From contig NZ_CAJRAF010000002.1 of NCBI RefSeq assembly GCF_907164905.1, forward strand, positions 3,038,001 to 3,102,000: DNA of 64,000 nucleotides, written 5' to 3'. Below, in pieces: positions 1 through 9,850 of the stretch. The notes under the pieces were generated by a model, which was given only the letters and a program-made list of their open reading frames with translations, ran no database searches and was not told where the DNA came from. The translations under genes and the position numbers were made by a program. Every line of letters begins with the position of its first letter. The first letter of the stretch is position 1. The DNA comes from Dyadobacter sp. CECT 9275. Its GTDB lineage: Bacteria > Bacteroidota > Bacteroidia > Cytophagales > Spirosomataceae.

Positions 1-201
1 TGTCCAATTAAATAGTGTCTCACACATCCAACTGACACAGAACCGTAAAATTTGGTTGTAATCTTTGCCCTAATATAAATAATAAAGAACTTCCAGGAGC
101 AATCTGATGCCTTTTAGTTTAACTTTTTATTAATAATTGGTCTGTTAATCCAACCGACTTATACGAATTACCAGCTTGACCGACATCTCTTTTGCAGGCG
201 T

Positions 202-1863
202 TTACATCAGTTTCTCTAATAACTCAGCCACCGTTGCCCCCGTGATGTTGAATATTAGTCCTGGCAGAATTCCCAAAAGTACTGCAAGAATTGCCAAAGG
301 TATCAGGAGAATGTATTCTCTTTTTGTTAAGTCTTCACCCACATGCCCATGTTTATACCAATAGGCCCCAAAAAACATCCGTTGGTAGGTCCATAGAAAG
401 TAGGCTGCGGCCAGTACGATACCTATTGTTGAGAGAGCCGGAATCCAGACCGGCATCAGTTCGGATTGAAAGGCGCCCATCAAAGTGAAAAGCTCGCCCA
501 CAAACCCTGAAAAACCAGGTAAACCCAAAGAAGCAAAGAAAGCGATACCGGTAAGAATGGTGAACCTAGGCATGACGGTAATCAGCCCCCGGTAATGATC
601 AATCTGGCGGTCGTGGGTACGGTCATAGATAACACCAGTAAGCAGGAACAACATGGCCGATAGCACCCCGTGGCTAACCATCTGATAGATGGCCCCATTT
701 ACACCCTCTGCGGTGAAAGAGGCTATGCCCAGTAATACAAAACCCATGTGGGAAACAGATGAATACGCGATCATCTTTTTAAGATCTGTCTGCCCCAGCG
801 CGTTGAAGCCTCCATAAATAATGGAAATCATTCCAAGCACTGCCAGGGGAATCATACTGTAAACCGCCTCCCCGGGGAAAAACCCGTCCACAATTCTGAT
901 CAATCCGTACCCCCCTATCTTGAGCAGAATACCCGCAAGAACGACAGATACCGCCGTTGGTGCTTCAACGTGCGCATCAGGCAGCCAGGTGTGTACCGGA
1001 AATACCGGCAATTTTACGGCAAACCCGGCAAACAAAAACCAAAACGCCAGTAACCTTGCCGACACACCAAAAATATTAAGTTCGGAGATATTGCTAAGGA
1101 TGGATCCGGGGATGTAATTATGGGCATCAGCCAGATATTCAAAGCGGAAAGTATGAACAAGCTGCCCCGAAGCAAGCCGGCTCTCGGACAGTAGCTGTTG
1201 TACTGTTGCAATCAATTCCTGTCCGCCTGGCTGATCTGCACCGGTCATACCAATTACCCTGGCAGTTTCCAGAGGATCTATGACCGACAAATAGAGTGCT
1301 ATCATTACAATGAGTATGAGCAGAGAACCGAGGAATGTATATACAAAAAATTTGAGCGCTGCATATTCCCGCCTTGGGCCACCCCATAAGCCAATGAGGA
1401 AATACATAGGCAAAAGCATGAACTCAAAGAACAGGTAAAACAAAAAGAAATCCTGAGCAAGGAAACACCCCAGTACATTACCGGTCAGCAAAAGATAGAG
1501 TGCGAAATACGCCCGGCTTTTCTGGCGAATATTCCAGGAACTTATCACGCCCGCCAGCATCACAATGACGGCAAGGATCAGGAGCGGAAGGCTTATCCCG
1601 TCCACGGCCAGTGCGTAATCTATGGAAACAACACCCAGCGAACCAATGGAAAGAGTGATCCAGTCGGCTGTTTCAGCAAACTGATGCCCCGGATCCGTAT
1701 GGCTAAAGGATACATACAGTACCGATGTGAGCAGCAACTCGGCGAGCATGATCCCCAGCGCAATGTATCTGAAATTCCCTTTGCCGCCATCGGGCAAGAG
1801 GGTAACAGCCAGGGCGCCGGTAAGCGGTAATACAATGAGTAAGGTGAGTATATGGTCAATCAT
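202..1863 (-). CDS. nuoM: NADH-quinone oxidoreductase subunit M
   Basis: One of the antiporter-like proton-pumping subunits of the membrane arm of respiratory complex I, in the inner membrane. The 553-residue product is almost wholly hydrophobic, with many membrane helices. The key charged residues of the family are visible: Glu147 in the FFEFMLLPMYF helix, Lys284 and His291 in KLPVFPVHTWLPDAH, and Lys315 in LLKIGGYG. It is longer than most NuoM proteins (about 500 residues); the extra length is a polar loop at about residues 195-265. I start at the ATG at 1863, because the upstream alternative (1878) is TTG and adds only five residues. It lies 30 bp downstream of nuoL on the same strand, surely one operon. 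nuoN, which usually follows, is not within the 201 bp left in the window. Confidence 0.95.
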   Translation of the reverse strand: MIDHILTLLIVLPLTGALAVTLLPDGGKGNFRYIALGIMLAELLLTSVLYVSFSHTDPGHQFAETADWITLSIGSLGVVSIDYALAVDGISLPLLILAVIVMLAGVISSWNIRQKSRAYFALYLLLTGNVLGCFLAQDFFLFYLFFEFMLLPMYFLIGLWGGPRREYAALKFFVYTFLGSLLILIVMIALYLSVIDPLETARVIGMTGADQPGGQELIATVQQLLSESRLASGQLVHTFRFEYLADAHNYIPGSILSNISELNIFGVSARLLAFWFLFAGFAVKLPVFPVHTWLPDAHVEAPTAVSVVLAGILLKIGGYGLIRIVDGFFPGEAVYSMIPLAVLGMISIIYGGFNALGQTDLKKMIAYSSVSHMGFVLLGIASFTAEGVNGAIYQMVSHGVLSAMLFLLTGVIYDRTHDRQIDHYRGLITVMPRFTILTGIAFFASLGLPGFSGFVGELFTLMGAFQSELMPVWIPALSTIGIVLAAAYFLWTYQRMFFGAYWYKHGHVGEDLTKREYILLIPLAILAVLLGILPGLIFNITGATVAELLEKLM

Positions 1864-1893
1864 TAAAACGAAAATCAAAAATAAATATGGGTA

Positions 1894-3846
1894 CTACAAA
1901 GTTGCCAGCCACAAAATCAGCAAGAATATGCCTGTCAGAGTCACTAAAAAGTATGACTGGATTTTACCATTCTGCAGGCCTCTCACCGAGTTCCCTGCAA
2001 AACGAATCATATACACCGTGAGGCGCACGGCACCGTCAACAACATTACAGTCGATCCAGCTCACCAGGTGCGCTGTTACCACGTTGGCTCTGGCGATAAA
2101 GTTCACAAAAGCATCGACAACCTTTATTTCGAACTTTCCGGCAAGGCCTGCCAGAGACGAAAAAGGTACCAGAAAATAATGTTCATTTGAAAAATCCCTG
2201 AACCATGAAAAAGCAGGCCTTTGTTTGTCGCGCATAAGAAGGGAATCCATACCAAACGGATTATTAGTCCTGGTCTCCCGGTATGCCACAAAGATTGCAA
2301 TAAGACTGATTGCGCTGGCGGCTATGGGAACCCATGACAAATGTCCTGCCTCCGAACCACCGGTTAAATGTAAAAACCAGCTATCTTCCGCGCTGACGGG
2401 ATTAAGAGAAAACCAAATGAAGAATGATAACAGCGAAAGGATCGCCATGGGTACCCACATTACTGATGGAGACTCATGAGGATGAATTTCTTCGCCTGAA
2501 AATCTTTTGGTACCAAAAAAAACAAGCCATACCTGCCGCGTCATATAATAGGCGGTTAGCCCTGCCGCAAGCATCATCAAAACGGGGAAAACATAGGCAA
2601 CCGGGCCAATGGACGCGGCACTTAAAAAGCCTTCTGTAATGATAGCATCTTTGGAAAGAAATCCTGAGAAAAGTGGTAAGCCCGACAGCGCAGCCGCACA
2701 GATCAGGAAACAGATAAACGTTACCGGAAGTGAAGTTCTGAGTCCTCCCATGGTGCGCATATCCTGAGGGTCAAAGTCTGAAGTACCATCATAGTGCAGC
2801 GCATGAATGACGGAACCCGCAGACAGGAATAATCCGGCCTTAAAAAAAGCGTGCGTCACCAGATGAAAAAATGCCATTTGCCAGCTTCCAACGCCTACGG
2901 CCGTCACCATCAATCCTAACTGCGACATGGTTGAAAAAGCCAGTACACGTTTGATATCCCATGCAAAGGTTGCTTTAACGGCTCCGGTCAACATGGTTAT
3001 GGTACCTATCACCGCAATAAAAAGCTGGGCATCCGGAGTTAGCAGGAAGAATATCCGGGTCAGCAAAAAGATACCGGCTGCCACCATAGTAGCGGCGTGT
3101 ATCAGGGCAGACACGGGAGTGGGGCCTTCCATGGCATCCGGAAGCCATCCAGACAAGGGGAATTGGGCCGATTTCCCAACGCAGCCGCCAAAAAGACAGA
3201 TACCTATGAGGGTGAGCATACCCGGGCTGATGGTATGCACGTTGGAAACGAGTACCTCAAAGTCGGTAGAACCAATATAGTAAAACAGCAACAGAATGCC
3301 CGTCAGAAATGCCGCATCACCAATCCGATTCAGTACAAAGGCCTTTTGTGCCGCCCAAACCGGTCTCTTTTTGGTATACCAGAAACCAATCAGCAGGTAT
3401 GACGACAAGCCCACCAGCTCCCAGAAGATATACATCACCAGCAGACTCCCGGAGAGCACGATCCCGATCATGGAGAAAAGGAAAAGTTGTACAAAAGCAA
3501 AATAACGATGCAGGTTTTCATCTCCGCGCAGGTACGCCGTGGAGTAAACCTGCACCAATAATGCCACGAGGTGAACCACCAACAGCATCACAAATGCCAG
3601 ATTATCGATTCGGAAAGAAAGGAATATCGGACGCTGGCCGATTTCAAGCCACTCAAAGCTAAGGGAGTGTACCGCATGGATATCCACCAATAAAAAACTG
3701 GCGGCTAATCCGGCACCCGTTGCCAATGCCCCAATCCACCCAGCCATTTTATTAACGCTTTTGCCTGCAAGCCAAAGAACCAGAAAAACCGCAAGAGGAA
3801 GTCCGAGGAGCAAACTGGCAGCAAAAAACTCAGGAGAGGCAGGCAT
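1894..3846 (-). CDS. nuoL: NADH-quinone oxidoreductase subunit L
   Basis: The distal antiporter-like subunit of complex I, which carries the long lateral helix coupling quinone reduction to proton pumping. The product has 650 residues, in the normal range (about 610-660). Hallmarks seen: Glu143 in YIFWELVGLSSYLLIGFWY, Lys225 in GKSAQFPLSGWLPDAMEGP, His250 in SALIHAATMVAAG, and a Lys-containing helix in WDIKRVLAFSTMSQLGLM. The C-terminal part, with a charged stretch and a last hydrophobic segment, is typical of NuoL rather than NuoM/NuoN. The ATG start is unambiguous. Transcribed with nuoM (30 bp apart); nuoK would normally lie upstream, but here a hydrolase gene is next, so the full nuo cluster is split around this site. 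Confidence 0.95.
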   Translation of the reverse strand: MPASPEFFAASLLLGLPLAVFLVLWLAGKSVNKMAGWIGALATGAGLAASFLLVDIHAVHSLSFEWLEIGQRPIFLSFRIDNLAFVMLLVVHLVALLVQVYSTAYLRGDENLHRYFAFVQLFLFSMIGIVLSGSLLVMYIFWELVGLSSYLLIGFWYTKKRPVWAAQKAFVLNRIGDAAFLTGILLLFYYIGSTDFEVLVSNVHTISPGMLTLIGICLFGGCVGKSAQFPLSGWLPDAMEGPTPVSALIHAATMVAAGIFLLTRIFFLLTPDAQLFIAVIGTITMLTGAVKATFAWDIKRVLAFSTMSQLGLMVTAVGVGSWQMAFFHLVTHAFFKAGLFLSAGSVIHALHYDGTSDFDPQDMRTMGGLRTSLPVTFICFLICAAALSGLPLFSGFLSKDAIITEGFLSAASIGPVAYVFPVLMMLAAGLTAYYMTRQVWLVFFGTKRFSGEEIHPHESPSVMWVPMAILSLLSFFIWFSLNPVSAEDSWFLHLTGGSEAGHLSWVPIAASAISLIAIFVAYRETRTNNPFGMDSLLMRDKQRPAFSWFRDFSNEHYFLVPFSSLAGLAGKFEIKVVDAFVNFIARANVVTAHLVSWIDCNVVDGAVRLTVYMIRFAGNSVRGLQNGKIQSYFLVTLTGIFLLILWLATL

Positions 3847-3908
3847 ATACGGTGAGTATTCGATTCATTGGGCAAATATCTTTAATAAAAGCCCTAATTC
3901 AAACTCCA

Positions 3909-5120
3909 TCAGATGTCTTTCTCAATATCCTCTATTTTTCCGTCATCATCCAGTATGCCTAACAATTCGCGCAGATCGTAGATAGAGCGATTATAAGAGT
4001 TACCAAGTACAACAATCACCGCGTCAGAATCCGGGCATACCCAAAGCATGGTATTGTAACCTTTCCACCATCCGCCATGATAAATAAATCGGGGAGAGTT
4101 GTCTTCTTTAATGTGCATCCTGAAACCATATCCGTAGTTGCGAATACCAGCCCGTTCAAAACTGCGCGGCTTGAATGCCTCGTCCAGCAATTTTTTATCA
4201 AGAAGTAAGCCTTTTGACAAACCGTTGTAAAAGCGGAAGATATCTCCTGTGGTGGAATAAAGTCCTTTGTCTCCCACCACATCGTCATAATAATCCTTTT
4301 CGAGCCTGCGGCCATACTGATGCCCTACAGTGCGGTTCTTCACGGCCAGAGCCAAGGTATCTGTTACCAGAAAGGTACTCGACAGGCCTAACGGAATAAA
4401 AATATGATCGCTCAGATACTTGCTGAAACTATCACCCGTCACCTTTTCAACAATAGCTGCCAGCACGCAATAGTTGGTGTTGCAGTAATGGAAGGAACGG
4501 CCGGGACGGTTATAAGGCTGCGGAGTGGGTACCACTTTGGCATACCAGTCCATGACCTTGAGGTTGGACGGATACTTTTTCCCATGTCTTACACTATCCG
4601 GAAATGAATAGATATAATTAGGGAGGCCGCTGCGGTGGCTGAGCAGCATGTCAATTTTTACACCATGATAGGGGAAGTCAGGAAAAAAACGCTGAACGGA
4701 ATCGTCAAGACTTAGCCTCCCTTCCTGAACAAGTTTCAGTACTGCCACTGCCGTAAAGGGCTTTGAGAGAGATGCAAGCTGAAACCTCGACTGGCTGGTG
4801 AGGGAATCTTTTTCCCTTAAATGACCGTAACCGAAGGAGTTCTGGTAAAGGATCTTTCCTTTTTGTACCACCAGTACGTTACCATTAAAACCCGCACGTT
4901 TCTTACGGTTGAAAATATCTTCGATTTTCTGAATTTTCCTTGCCGTTTCGGCATCCGGCTGGGTGATGGGCACGGGATCCAGGCGAGTGATAATTTCCTT
5001 GCTGATCGGAACACCCGCTGGCGCGGTACTACTCTTACGGATTAAACCCCAGGAGACTATTAAAACTACCAGGGCGGCTACTGCACCCCACCACACTTTC
5101 GGCTGCACTTTTTTCAACAT
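3909..5120 (-). CDS. Membrane-anchored serine hydrolase, class C beta-lactamase fold
   Basis: 403 residues of the beta-lactamase/transpeptidase-like (PF00144-type) family: D-aminopeptidases, esterases and penicillin-binding-protein relatives rather than true resistance enzymes. Catalytic motifs in order: Ser117-Leu-Ser-Lys120 (SxxK, nucleophile and base), Tyr212-Cys-Asn214 (YxN), and His348-Gly-Gly350 in place of the KTG triad, as is common in the esterase/EstB-like branch. An N-terminal hydrophobic segment at about residues 11-26 with no cleavage site suggests a signal anchor with the enzyme in the periplasm. It ends 62 bp upstream of nuoL on the same strand, so it may be read with the nuo genes, but nothing suggests a functional link. 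Substrate unknown. Confidence 0.85.
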   Translation of the reverse strand: MLKKVQPKVWWGAVAALVVLIVSWGLIRKSSTAPAGVPISKEIITRLDPVPITQPDAETARKIQKIEDIFNRKKRAGFNGNVLVVQKGKILYQNSFGYGHLREKDSLTSQSRFQLASLSKPFTAVAVLKLVQEGRLSLDDSVQRFFPDFPYHGVKIDMLLSHRSGLPNYIYSFPDSVRHGKKYPSNLKVMDWYAKVVPTPQPYNRPGRSFHYCNTNYCVLAAIVEKVTGDSFSKYLSDHIFIPLGLSSTFLVTDTLALAVKNRTVGHQYGRRLEKDYYDDVVGDKGLYSTTGDIFRFYNGLSKGLLLDKKLLDEAFKPRSFERAGIRNYGYGFRMHIKEDNSPRFIYHGGWWKGYNTMLWVCPDSDAVIVVLGNSYNRSIYDLRELLGILDDDGKIEDIEKDI

Positions 5121-5201
5121 AGGCTTTTTAAAAGGCCGGGAAATTTATTCTATATGTCAAAAATAGTTATTTATCGGTAAGTGGTAGTTATCAATGGCCA
5201 A

Positions 5202-6368
5202 TTATTGTACCAGAATTTTCAGATGCTGGCTTAGCTCTCCCTGCTTCAGGCTTAGTATATAAATACCGGGAGCGAGGGGAGACTGCACATGCAGATTCAT
5301 ATAATCACTTTCTCCGGCAACCGCGCTGAAAGGAATTTTTTGTCCCAGGCTGTTGCTCAGGGTTAAATCTTTAGAATCGGTTTTGTAAGCTCTTATTCGT
5401 ATTAAATTCCGGGATACTGCGGGATTAGGACTCAGAAGAACGGAAGACACATCCGACCGGATGATCACATCCTTCACCTGTGAATATTCAACAGAATTAT
5501 CCTGATCTACCATTTTCAGCTTATAATAATTAGCTCCGTTTTCAGGCGTTTTGTCCACAAACGAATACTGTCGGCGAGAAGTGGTATTTCCTGCGGCAGC
5601 AACGCGACCTACCTGTATAAACTCTTTCAGATCTCCGCTTCTTTCAACAATAAATTCCTTGCTGTTCCGCTCCCAGCTTGTTTCCCAGCTGAGCTGAGCT
5701 TCCCTGCCATAAGCTTCGGCCCGAAAATATGTAAGATTAACAGGCAAAGGGGTGTTGGTTATCTGTCCCGTAAGGGTGATGGCGTCAAAGGCAACCAGGC
5801 TTGACGGCGCCGCTCCGACAGTACCATAAGCATACACCCGGATGGCGAAGCTTGAAGTATCTACATCTTCAAAATTGATGGGAAATGTGATTTCTTCAAA
5901 TACGCCTGTGTTGGAAGGTATCGTTACCTCGCCTCCAATATCCGCTCCGAAGTCGTCCAAATTGGATCTCACCGCAAATTTTGTAACACTGGTCGACTCA
6001 GCCCTTCTGACGCGTAACGTCAGGGACGTCACATTAAACTGCATGGCGGTCACATCAAATGCAAGCTCTACGTATTTGGTTGTCGCCATCAGGATGCTCC
6101 ACCCTTTTAACTGGTAAGCATATCCTCCATTCCCGTCCGATATGTATTTGTTGGCAGAAAACCGGTCCCCGGCAGTTACGCCCACGGCACTCAGGTCTTG
6201 GGGAAGAAAGTTGTCTGAGTCAGACACGCCCGTCAGATTTTGATCCAATCCCCACACAATACTATAATCGGTTTGAGCCTTGGAGGTCAGAGACAGTATT
6301 ACACAAAATGTACAAATCAGCAAATTCCGGATGGCTCCTTTTTGAAAATGATTGTAGTGTTTTCTCAC
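5202..6368 (-). CDS. Secreted protein with T9SS type A sorting domain
   Basis: 388 residues with a GTG start. A Sec signal peptide (hydrophobic run ending near SLTSKAQT, about residues 14-33) is followed by a region without recognised motifs (about 35-205) of beta-rich, jelly-roll-like composition. Then comes a fibronectin-III-like segment starting at about PVNLTYFRAEA, with the typical LSWETSWERNSKEFIVERS and VDKTPENGANYYKLKMVD strands. The last 75 or so residues are a T9SS C-terminal domain (LLSPNPAVSRN, LAPGIYILSLKQG, LKILVQ), so the protein should cross the outer membrane by the type IX system and be surface-attached or released. No enzymatic signature is seen. It is alone, 80 bp downstream of the hydrolase start on the same strand. 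Confidence 0.8.
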   Translation of the reverse strand: MRKHYNHFQKGAIRNLLICTFCVILSLTSKAQTDYSIVWGLDQNLTGVSDSDNFLPQDLSAVGVTAGDRFSANKYISDGNGGYAYQLKGWSILMATTKYVELAFDVTAMQFNVTSLTLRVRRAESTSVTKFAVRSNLDDFGADIGGEVTIPSNTGVFEEITFPINFEDVDTSSFAIRVYAYGTVGAAPSSLVAFDAITLTGQITNTPLPVNLTYFRAEAYGREAQLSWETSWERNSKEFIVERSGDLKEFIQVGRVAAAGNTTSRRQYSFVDKTPENGANYYKLKMVDQDNSVEYSQVKDVIIRSDVSSVLLSPNPAVSRNLIRIRAYKTDSKDLTLSNSLGQKIPFSAVAGESDYMNLHVQSPLAPGIYILSLKQGELSQHLKILVQ

Positions 6369-6586
6369 AGTCTCTTATGATTAGTACCATTTTTCAATTT
6401 TTTAATATCAAAATGGCAGAGGTTGAATCCATAAATTGAGTCAGGCATGAAAATAACAAATTGCCCCCATTCCTGACAAAGATATAAAATAGACCAAAAT
6501 AACCTTAATGCAACGGATTAAACTTTTGATTTGTAACCATGTTTTTGCTACTTCCGCAATCTGTTGACAGTGAATTGATAAACAGT

Positions 6587-6623
6587 AAAAACCCGGCACC
6601 CTGTGTCGGGATGCCGGGTTTTT
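6587..6623 (-). terminator. Rho-independent terminator of asnS
   Basis: A 12-bp perfect stem (AAAAACCCGGCA with TGCCGGGTTTTT) and 13-nt loop, 26 bp beyond the asnS stop. A/T runs flank it on both sides, so it could work in both directions. The rest of the gap 6369-6648 holds nothing recognisable. Confidence 0.85.
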
Positions 6624-6648
6624 GTCATCAAATGGTTATAACCTATTT

Positions 6649-8085
6649 TTAAAACTCCGCACTCTTTGGGTAGCGTGGGAATGGGATAACGTCCCGGATA
6701 TTGCTCATACCTGTTACAAAAAGCACAAGCCTTTCAAATCCAAGCCCGAAACCGGAATGTGGTGCTGTCCCGAATTTACGTGTTTCCAGATACCACCATA
6801 GGTTCTCCGGGTCAATACCTACTTCATGTACGCGGCCCAGCAGCTTTTCATAATCTTCTTCCCGCTGGCTCCCTCCGATGATCTCCCCTATCCCAGGAAA
6901 CAGTACATCCATTGCACGTACCGTTTTGCCGTCTTCGTCCAGTTTCATGTAGAAAGATTTTATTTCTCGCGGATAATTGGTCAGAATCACAGGCTTTTTG
7001 AAATGTTTTTCTACCAGATACCTCTCATGCTCACTGGAAAGGTCTATCCCCCAGCCCACCGGATACTGGAATTTCTTTTCCTTATGCGGTTTTGATTTCA
7101 GCAGGATATCAATCGCTTCGGTGTAAGTAATCCTTTCAAACGGATTATCCACAACAAAGCTCAGCTTTTCCAGTAATGGCAGGGAGCGTTCGTTCTGCGG
7201 TTTGTTTTTATCTTCCTCCGCCAGGCGGTTCTGAAGGAAATGAAGATCGTCCTTGCAGTTTTCCAGCGCGTAACCAATTACTGTTTTAACAAAATCTTCG
7301 GCCAGATCCATGTTATCTTTCAGCTCAAAAAATGCCATTTCAGGCTCAATCATCCAAAACTCGGCCAGGTGACGTGTGGTATTGGAATTTTCTGCCCGGA
7401 AAGTGGGCCCGAACGTATAAATTTTGGAAAGCGCCATAGCGCCCAGCTCCCCTTCCAGCTGACCGGAAACCGTCAGGTTGGCCTCGCGTCCAAAGAAATC
7501 TTCCTTGTAATTAATTTGACCTTCCTCATTTCTTGGAAGTTTGTCAAGATCCAGTGTTGTTACCCTGAACATTTCTCCCGCTCCTTCGGCATCAGAAGCG
7601 GTGATGATCGGCGTGTGCAGATAGAAAAAACCTTTATCATTAAAATACTGATGAACGGCAAAGGCCAGCGCATGGCGTATCCGCAGGATAGCTCCAAAGG
7701 TATTGGTACGGGGCCTCAAGTGAGCGATCTCCCTCAGAAACTCCAGAGAATGCCTTTTGGGCTGTAAAGGAAAAACGTCAGGGTCTGCAGTCCCATAAAT
7801 GTGGATATCCTCCACCTTCACCTCAACCGCTTGCCCCGAGCCTTGAGAAGCGATCAGAGATCCGGTAATTTTAAGACAGGAACCCGTGGTAACCTGCTGA
7901 ACAAGCTCTGCAGAAAACTGGCCCGGCGCTGCCACAGCCTGAATATTATGAATTGTAGAGCCGTCGTTCAATGCAATGAATATCGCATTCTTGCTTTCAC
8001 GTTTTGTTCTCACCCATCCCTTCAGAGTGACGCCCTGTCCCTCCGGAGCAGTTTGTAATAATTCTTTGATTTGCAACGGTCCCAT
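6649..8085 (-). CDS. asnS: Asparagine--tRNA ligase
   Basis: Cytoplasmic class IIb aminoacyl-tRNA synthetase that charges tRNA-Asn with asparagine. 478 residues, the usual length. An OB-fold anticodon-binding domain is at about residues 17-105 ([20 protein letters not shown]). The class II catalytic domain follows, with motif 2 in [20 protein letters not shown] and motif 3 in [20 protein letters not shown]. The Asn (rather than Asp) assignment rests on the short length without a GAD insertion and the [16 protein letters not shown] form of motif 2. Preceded by 206 bp shared with a divergent gene and followed by a clear terminator, so probably monocistronic. Confidence 0.96.
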   Translation of the reverse strand: MGPLQIKELLQTAPEGQGVTLKGWVRTKRESKNAIFIALNDGSTIHNIQAVAAPGQFSAELVQQVTTGSCLKITGSLIASQGSGQAVEVKVEDIHIYGTADPDVFPLQPKRHSLEFLREIAHLRPRTNTFGAILRIRHALAFAVHQYFNDKGFFYLHTPIITASDAEGAGEMFRVTTLDLDKLPRNEEGQINYKEDFFGREANLTVSGQLEGELGAMALSKIYTFGPTFRAENSNTTRHLAEFWMIEPEMAFFELKDNMDLAEDFVKTVIGYALENCKDDLHFLQNRLAEEDKNKPQNERSLPLLEKLSFVVDNPFERITYTEAIDILLKSKPHKEKKFQYPVGWGIDLSSEHERYLVEKHFKKPVILTNYPREIKSFYMKLDEDGKTVRAMDVLFPGIGEIIGGSQREEDYEKLLGRVHEVGIDPENLWWYLETRKFGTAPHSGFGLGFERLVLFVTGMSNIRDVIPFPRYPKSAEF

Positions 8086-8229
8086 TTTTTGTTTCAGTTT
8101 TGGCTATATGTTTTTCTTATAACCGTAATAAGCAGCTTCTTAAAGTACAAGTTAAATTTGGCGCGAAATTACAAAATACCCCTCGAAAACCCATTTGAAA
8201 AGCAAACTTACTTTTCAGGTTTCCACTGC

Positions 8230-8261
8230 ATTGTTCCAGACTGGCTTTAGATTTACTTTTG
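8230..8261 (+). promoter_or_regulatory. Bacteroidota-type promoter for the gene at 8292
   Basis: ATTG (8230-8233), 20-bp spacer, TACTTTTG (8254-8261), matching the TTTG / TAnnTTTG consensus of the Bacteroidota primary sigma factor. The predicted transcript start near 8268 leaves a leader of about 24 nt. Confidence 0.55.
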
Positions 8262-8291
8262 TTTTGAAAACACGCTAATCAAGATATTGTT

Positions 8292-8930
8292 TTGAATAAC
8301 CGAATCGCCACCATCCTATCCGTAGTATTTCACCCGCTGATTATCACTACCTACCTGTTTGCAATTCTGTTTCTGCTGGCCCCAGACCTTGTTGGCGTGA
8401 GTGCACTTGAGCTTCCGGCACTTGGAAGTTTATTGCTCCTGCTTTTCCTGAATACCTTTGTAGCACCATCAGTGGTAATTTACTATATGTATCGCCTCGG
8501 TGTGATCAGATCCCTTCATGTGGACAGCCTTCAGGAGCGAAGGCTGCCTTATCTGGCCAGTATCATTATTTACGCAGCAGCCACTTACCTTTTTCGCTGG
8601 CAACTGCGGCCGATCGGGGAACTTGCCCCTCAGATCGCAACCCTGCTCGGAAGTGCCACGGTGACTCTGCTGACGGTAGCGTCCGTCAGTCTGTTCTGGA
8701 AAATCAGCGCACATGCCACTGGCATAGGCGGCGCAGCAGGCGTGCTGATAGCCCTCCTGGTCAGATACGATGAGCAGGAATTACTTACCGCCCTCATGGG
8801 TACTATTCTACTTGCAGGTTTTTTGGTCAGCGCCCGGCTGCAGTTACATGCACATACATTGGCCCAGGTATTTACAGGGTTTGTAGCCGGTGTGGCTATT
8901 GGCATACTCACTGTTTATCAGTTCTTCTGA
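8292..8930 (+). CDS. PAP2-superfamily-like integral membrane protein
   Basis: 212 residues, with about six hydrophobic helices filling nearly the whole length. The order of polar spots resembles the membrane-bound PAP2/acid-phosphatase fold: a Lys in FWKISAHATGIGG (cf. PSGH) and SARLQLHAHTLAQVFTG (cf. SRxxxxxHxxxD). The canonical KxxxxxxRP, PSGH and terminal Asp are not all present, so it may be a non-catalytic or divergent member; similar proteins are common in Cytophagales. The start is TTG, chosen because the reading frame opens there just behind a good promoter. Divergent from asnS. Function not known. Confidence 0.7.
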   Translation: MNNRIATILSVVFHPLIITTYLFAILFLLAPDLVGVSALELPALGSLLLLLFLNTFVAPSVVIYYMYRLGVIRSLHVDSLQERRLPYLASIIIYAAATYLFRWQLRPIGELAPQIATLLGSATVTLLTVASVSLFWKISAHATGIGGAAGVLIALLVRYDEQELLTALMGTILLAGFLVSARLQLHAHTLAQVFTGFVAGVAIGILTVYQFF

Positions 8931-8981
8931 CAAGTACGTTTGCTTTAAGTACAAATGGTTTATCCACCGAATCAATCGACT

Positions 8982-9761
8982 ATGTATCAACACATTATTT
9001 TTCAGAATAACAATGGTATAGCCCGTATCAGCCTTAATCGCCCGCAGGTCCATCATGCACTGAACCAGGAATTGGTACTGGAAATTACAGCTGCGCTTAA
9101 AGAAGCGGAAAGCGATACGACAGTGCGGGTGATCGTTCTCACCGGTGAGGGGAGCAAAGCATTTTGCTCTGGCGCAGACCTGAAAGAAACACTGGCGTCT
9201 GAGATTGATGTAGAAGATATCCTCCGGACCTACTACAACCCCATGATCCTGACCATCAGACAGATGCCCAAACCAGTGTTATGCCGACTGAATGGCCTGG
9301 CGGCCGGGGCGGGGGCCTCCCTGGCTTTGAGCTGTGATGTCATTATAGCCAGTGACAACGCATATCTTTCCCAAATATTTGTGCAGATCGGCCTGATACC
9401 CGATGCCGGTTCTACCTTTTTCTTACCTAGGTTAGTGGGCCCAGCAAAGGCATTTGAGCTGGCCAGTACCGGCAGAAAAGTATACGCCGCCGAAGCAGCG
9501 CAGATGGGGCTGATCAACCAATGCGTGCCAGAAGAAAATCTGGATCAGACGGTTGAAGAAATGGCCGCCTATTATCGCCAGGCACCCACACAGGCCATTG
9601 GCACCATGAAACTTTTAATGAACACATCCTTCCAGTCCGACTTGCCACAAATGCTGGAATCAGAAGCCATTCATCAGCAAAGGTTAAGTAAAAGCCGCGA
9701 TGCCCAGGAAGGAATTGCCAGCTTTCTTCAAAAGAAGAAGCCTGATTATCAAGGCAAATGA
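8982..9761 (+). CDS. Enoyl-CoA hydratase/isomerase family protein (PaaG-like)
   Basis: Crotonase-fold acyl-CoA enzyme, about 259 residues. Seen: the CoA/oxyanion segment SGADLKETL, the glycine-rich AAGAGASLALSCDVIIAS, and IGLIPDAGSTFFLPRLVG, which resembles the PaaG branch (isomerase of ring-epoxidised phenylacetyl-CoA) more than classical beta-oxidation hydratases, as the second catalytic Glu is replaced by Asp. I use the ATG at 8982 because family members begin with MYQxIxF...GIARIxLNRP; an ATG at 8955 would add nine residues. No other phenylacetate or fatty-acid genes are nearby, so the substrate cannot be set. It follows the membrane protein by 51 bp. Confidence 0.85.
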   Translation: MYQHIIFQNNNGIARISLNRPQVHHALNQELVLEITAALKEAESDTTVRVIVLTGEGSKAFCSGADLKETLASEIDVEDILRTYYNPMILTIRQMPKPVLCRLNGLAAGAGASLALSCDVIIASDNAYLSQIFVQIGLIPDAGSTFFLPRLVGPAKAFELASTGRKVYAAEAAQMGLINQCVPEENLDQTVEEMAAYYRQAPTQAIGTMKLLMNTSFQSDLPQMLESEAIHQQRLSKSRDAQEGIASFLQKKKPDYQGK

Positions 9762-9802
9762 TAAAAAAATAAAAACTTTTTTCATTTTTCGGCATCAACC
9801 AG

Positions 9803-9833
9803 TTGCGCTATACAAAGTCATTAACTATCTTTG
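9803..9833 (+). promoter_or_regulatory. Promoter of tRNA-Arg
   Basis: TTG (9803-9805), 20-bp spacer, TATCTTTG (9826-9833), a full match to the Bacteroidota TAnnTTTG box, placing the transcript start about 10 nt before the tRNA. Confidence 0.65.
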
Positions 9834-9850
9834 CAGTCCAATTCAGAAAT

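Noticed and set aside
51..67. TTTGG...TAATCTTTG resembling a promoter at the left edge
   Set aside because: The spacing between TA and TTTG is one base too long and the spacer to the upstream TTTG is far too short.
3909..5120. Beta-lactamase resistance gene
   Set aside because: Motifs are SxxK, YxN and HGG rather than KTG and it is membrane-anchored; this fits esterase or peptidase relatives, so a resistance call is not supported.
7240..7767. 175-codon plus-strand frame inside asnS
   Set aside because: It is antisense to a highly conserved synthetase gene, has no signature, and its composition mirrors the codon pattern of asnS.
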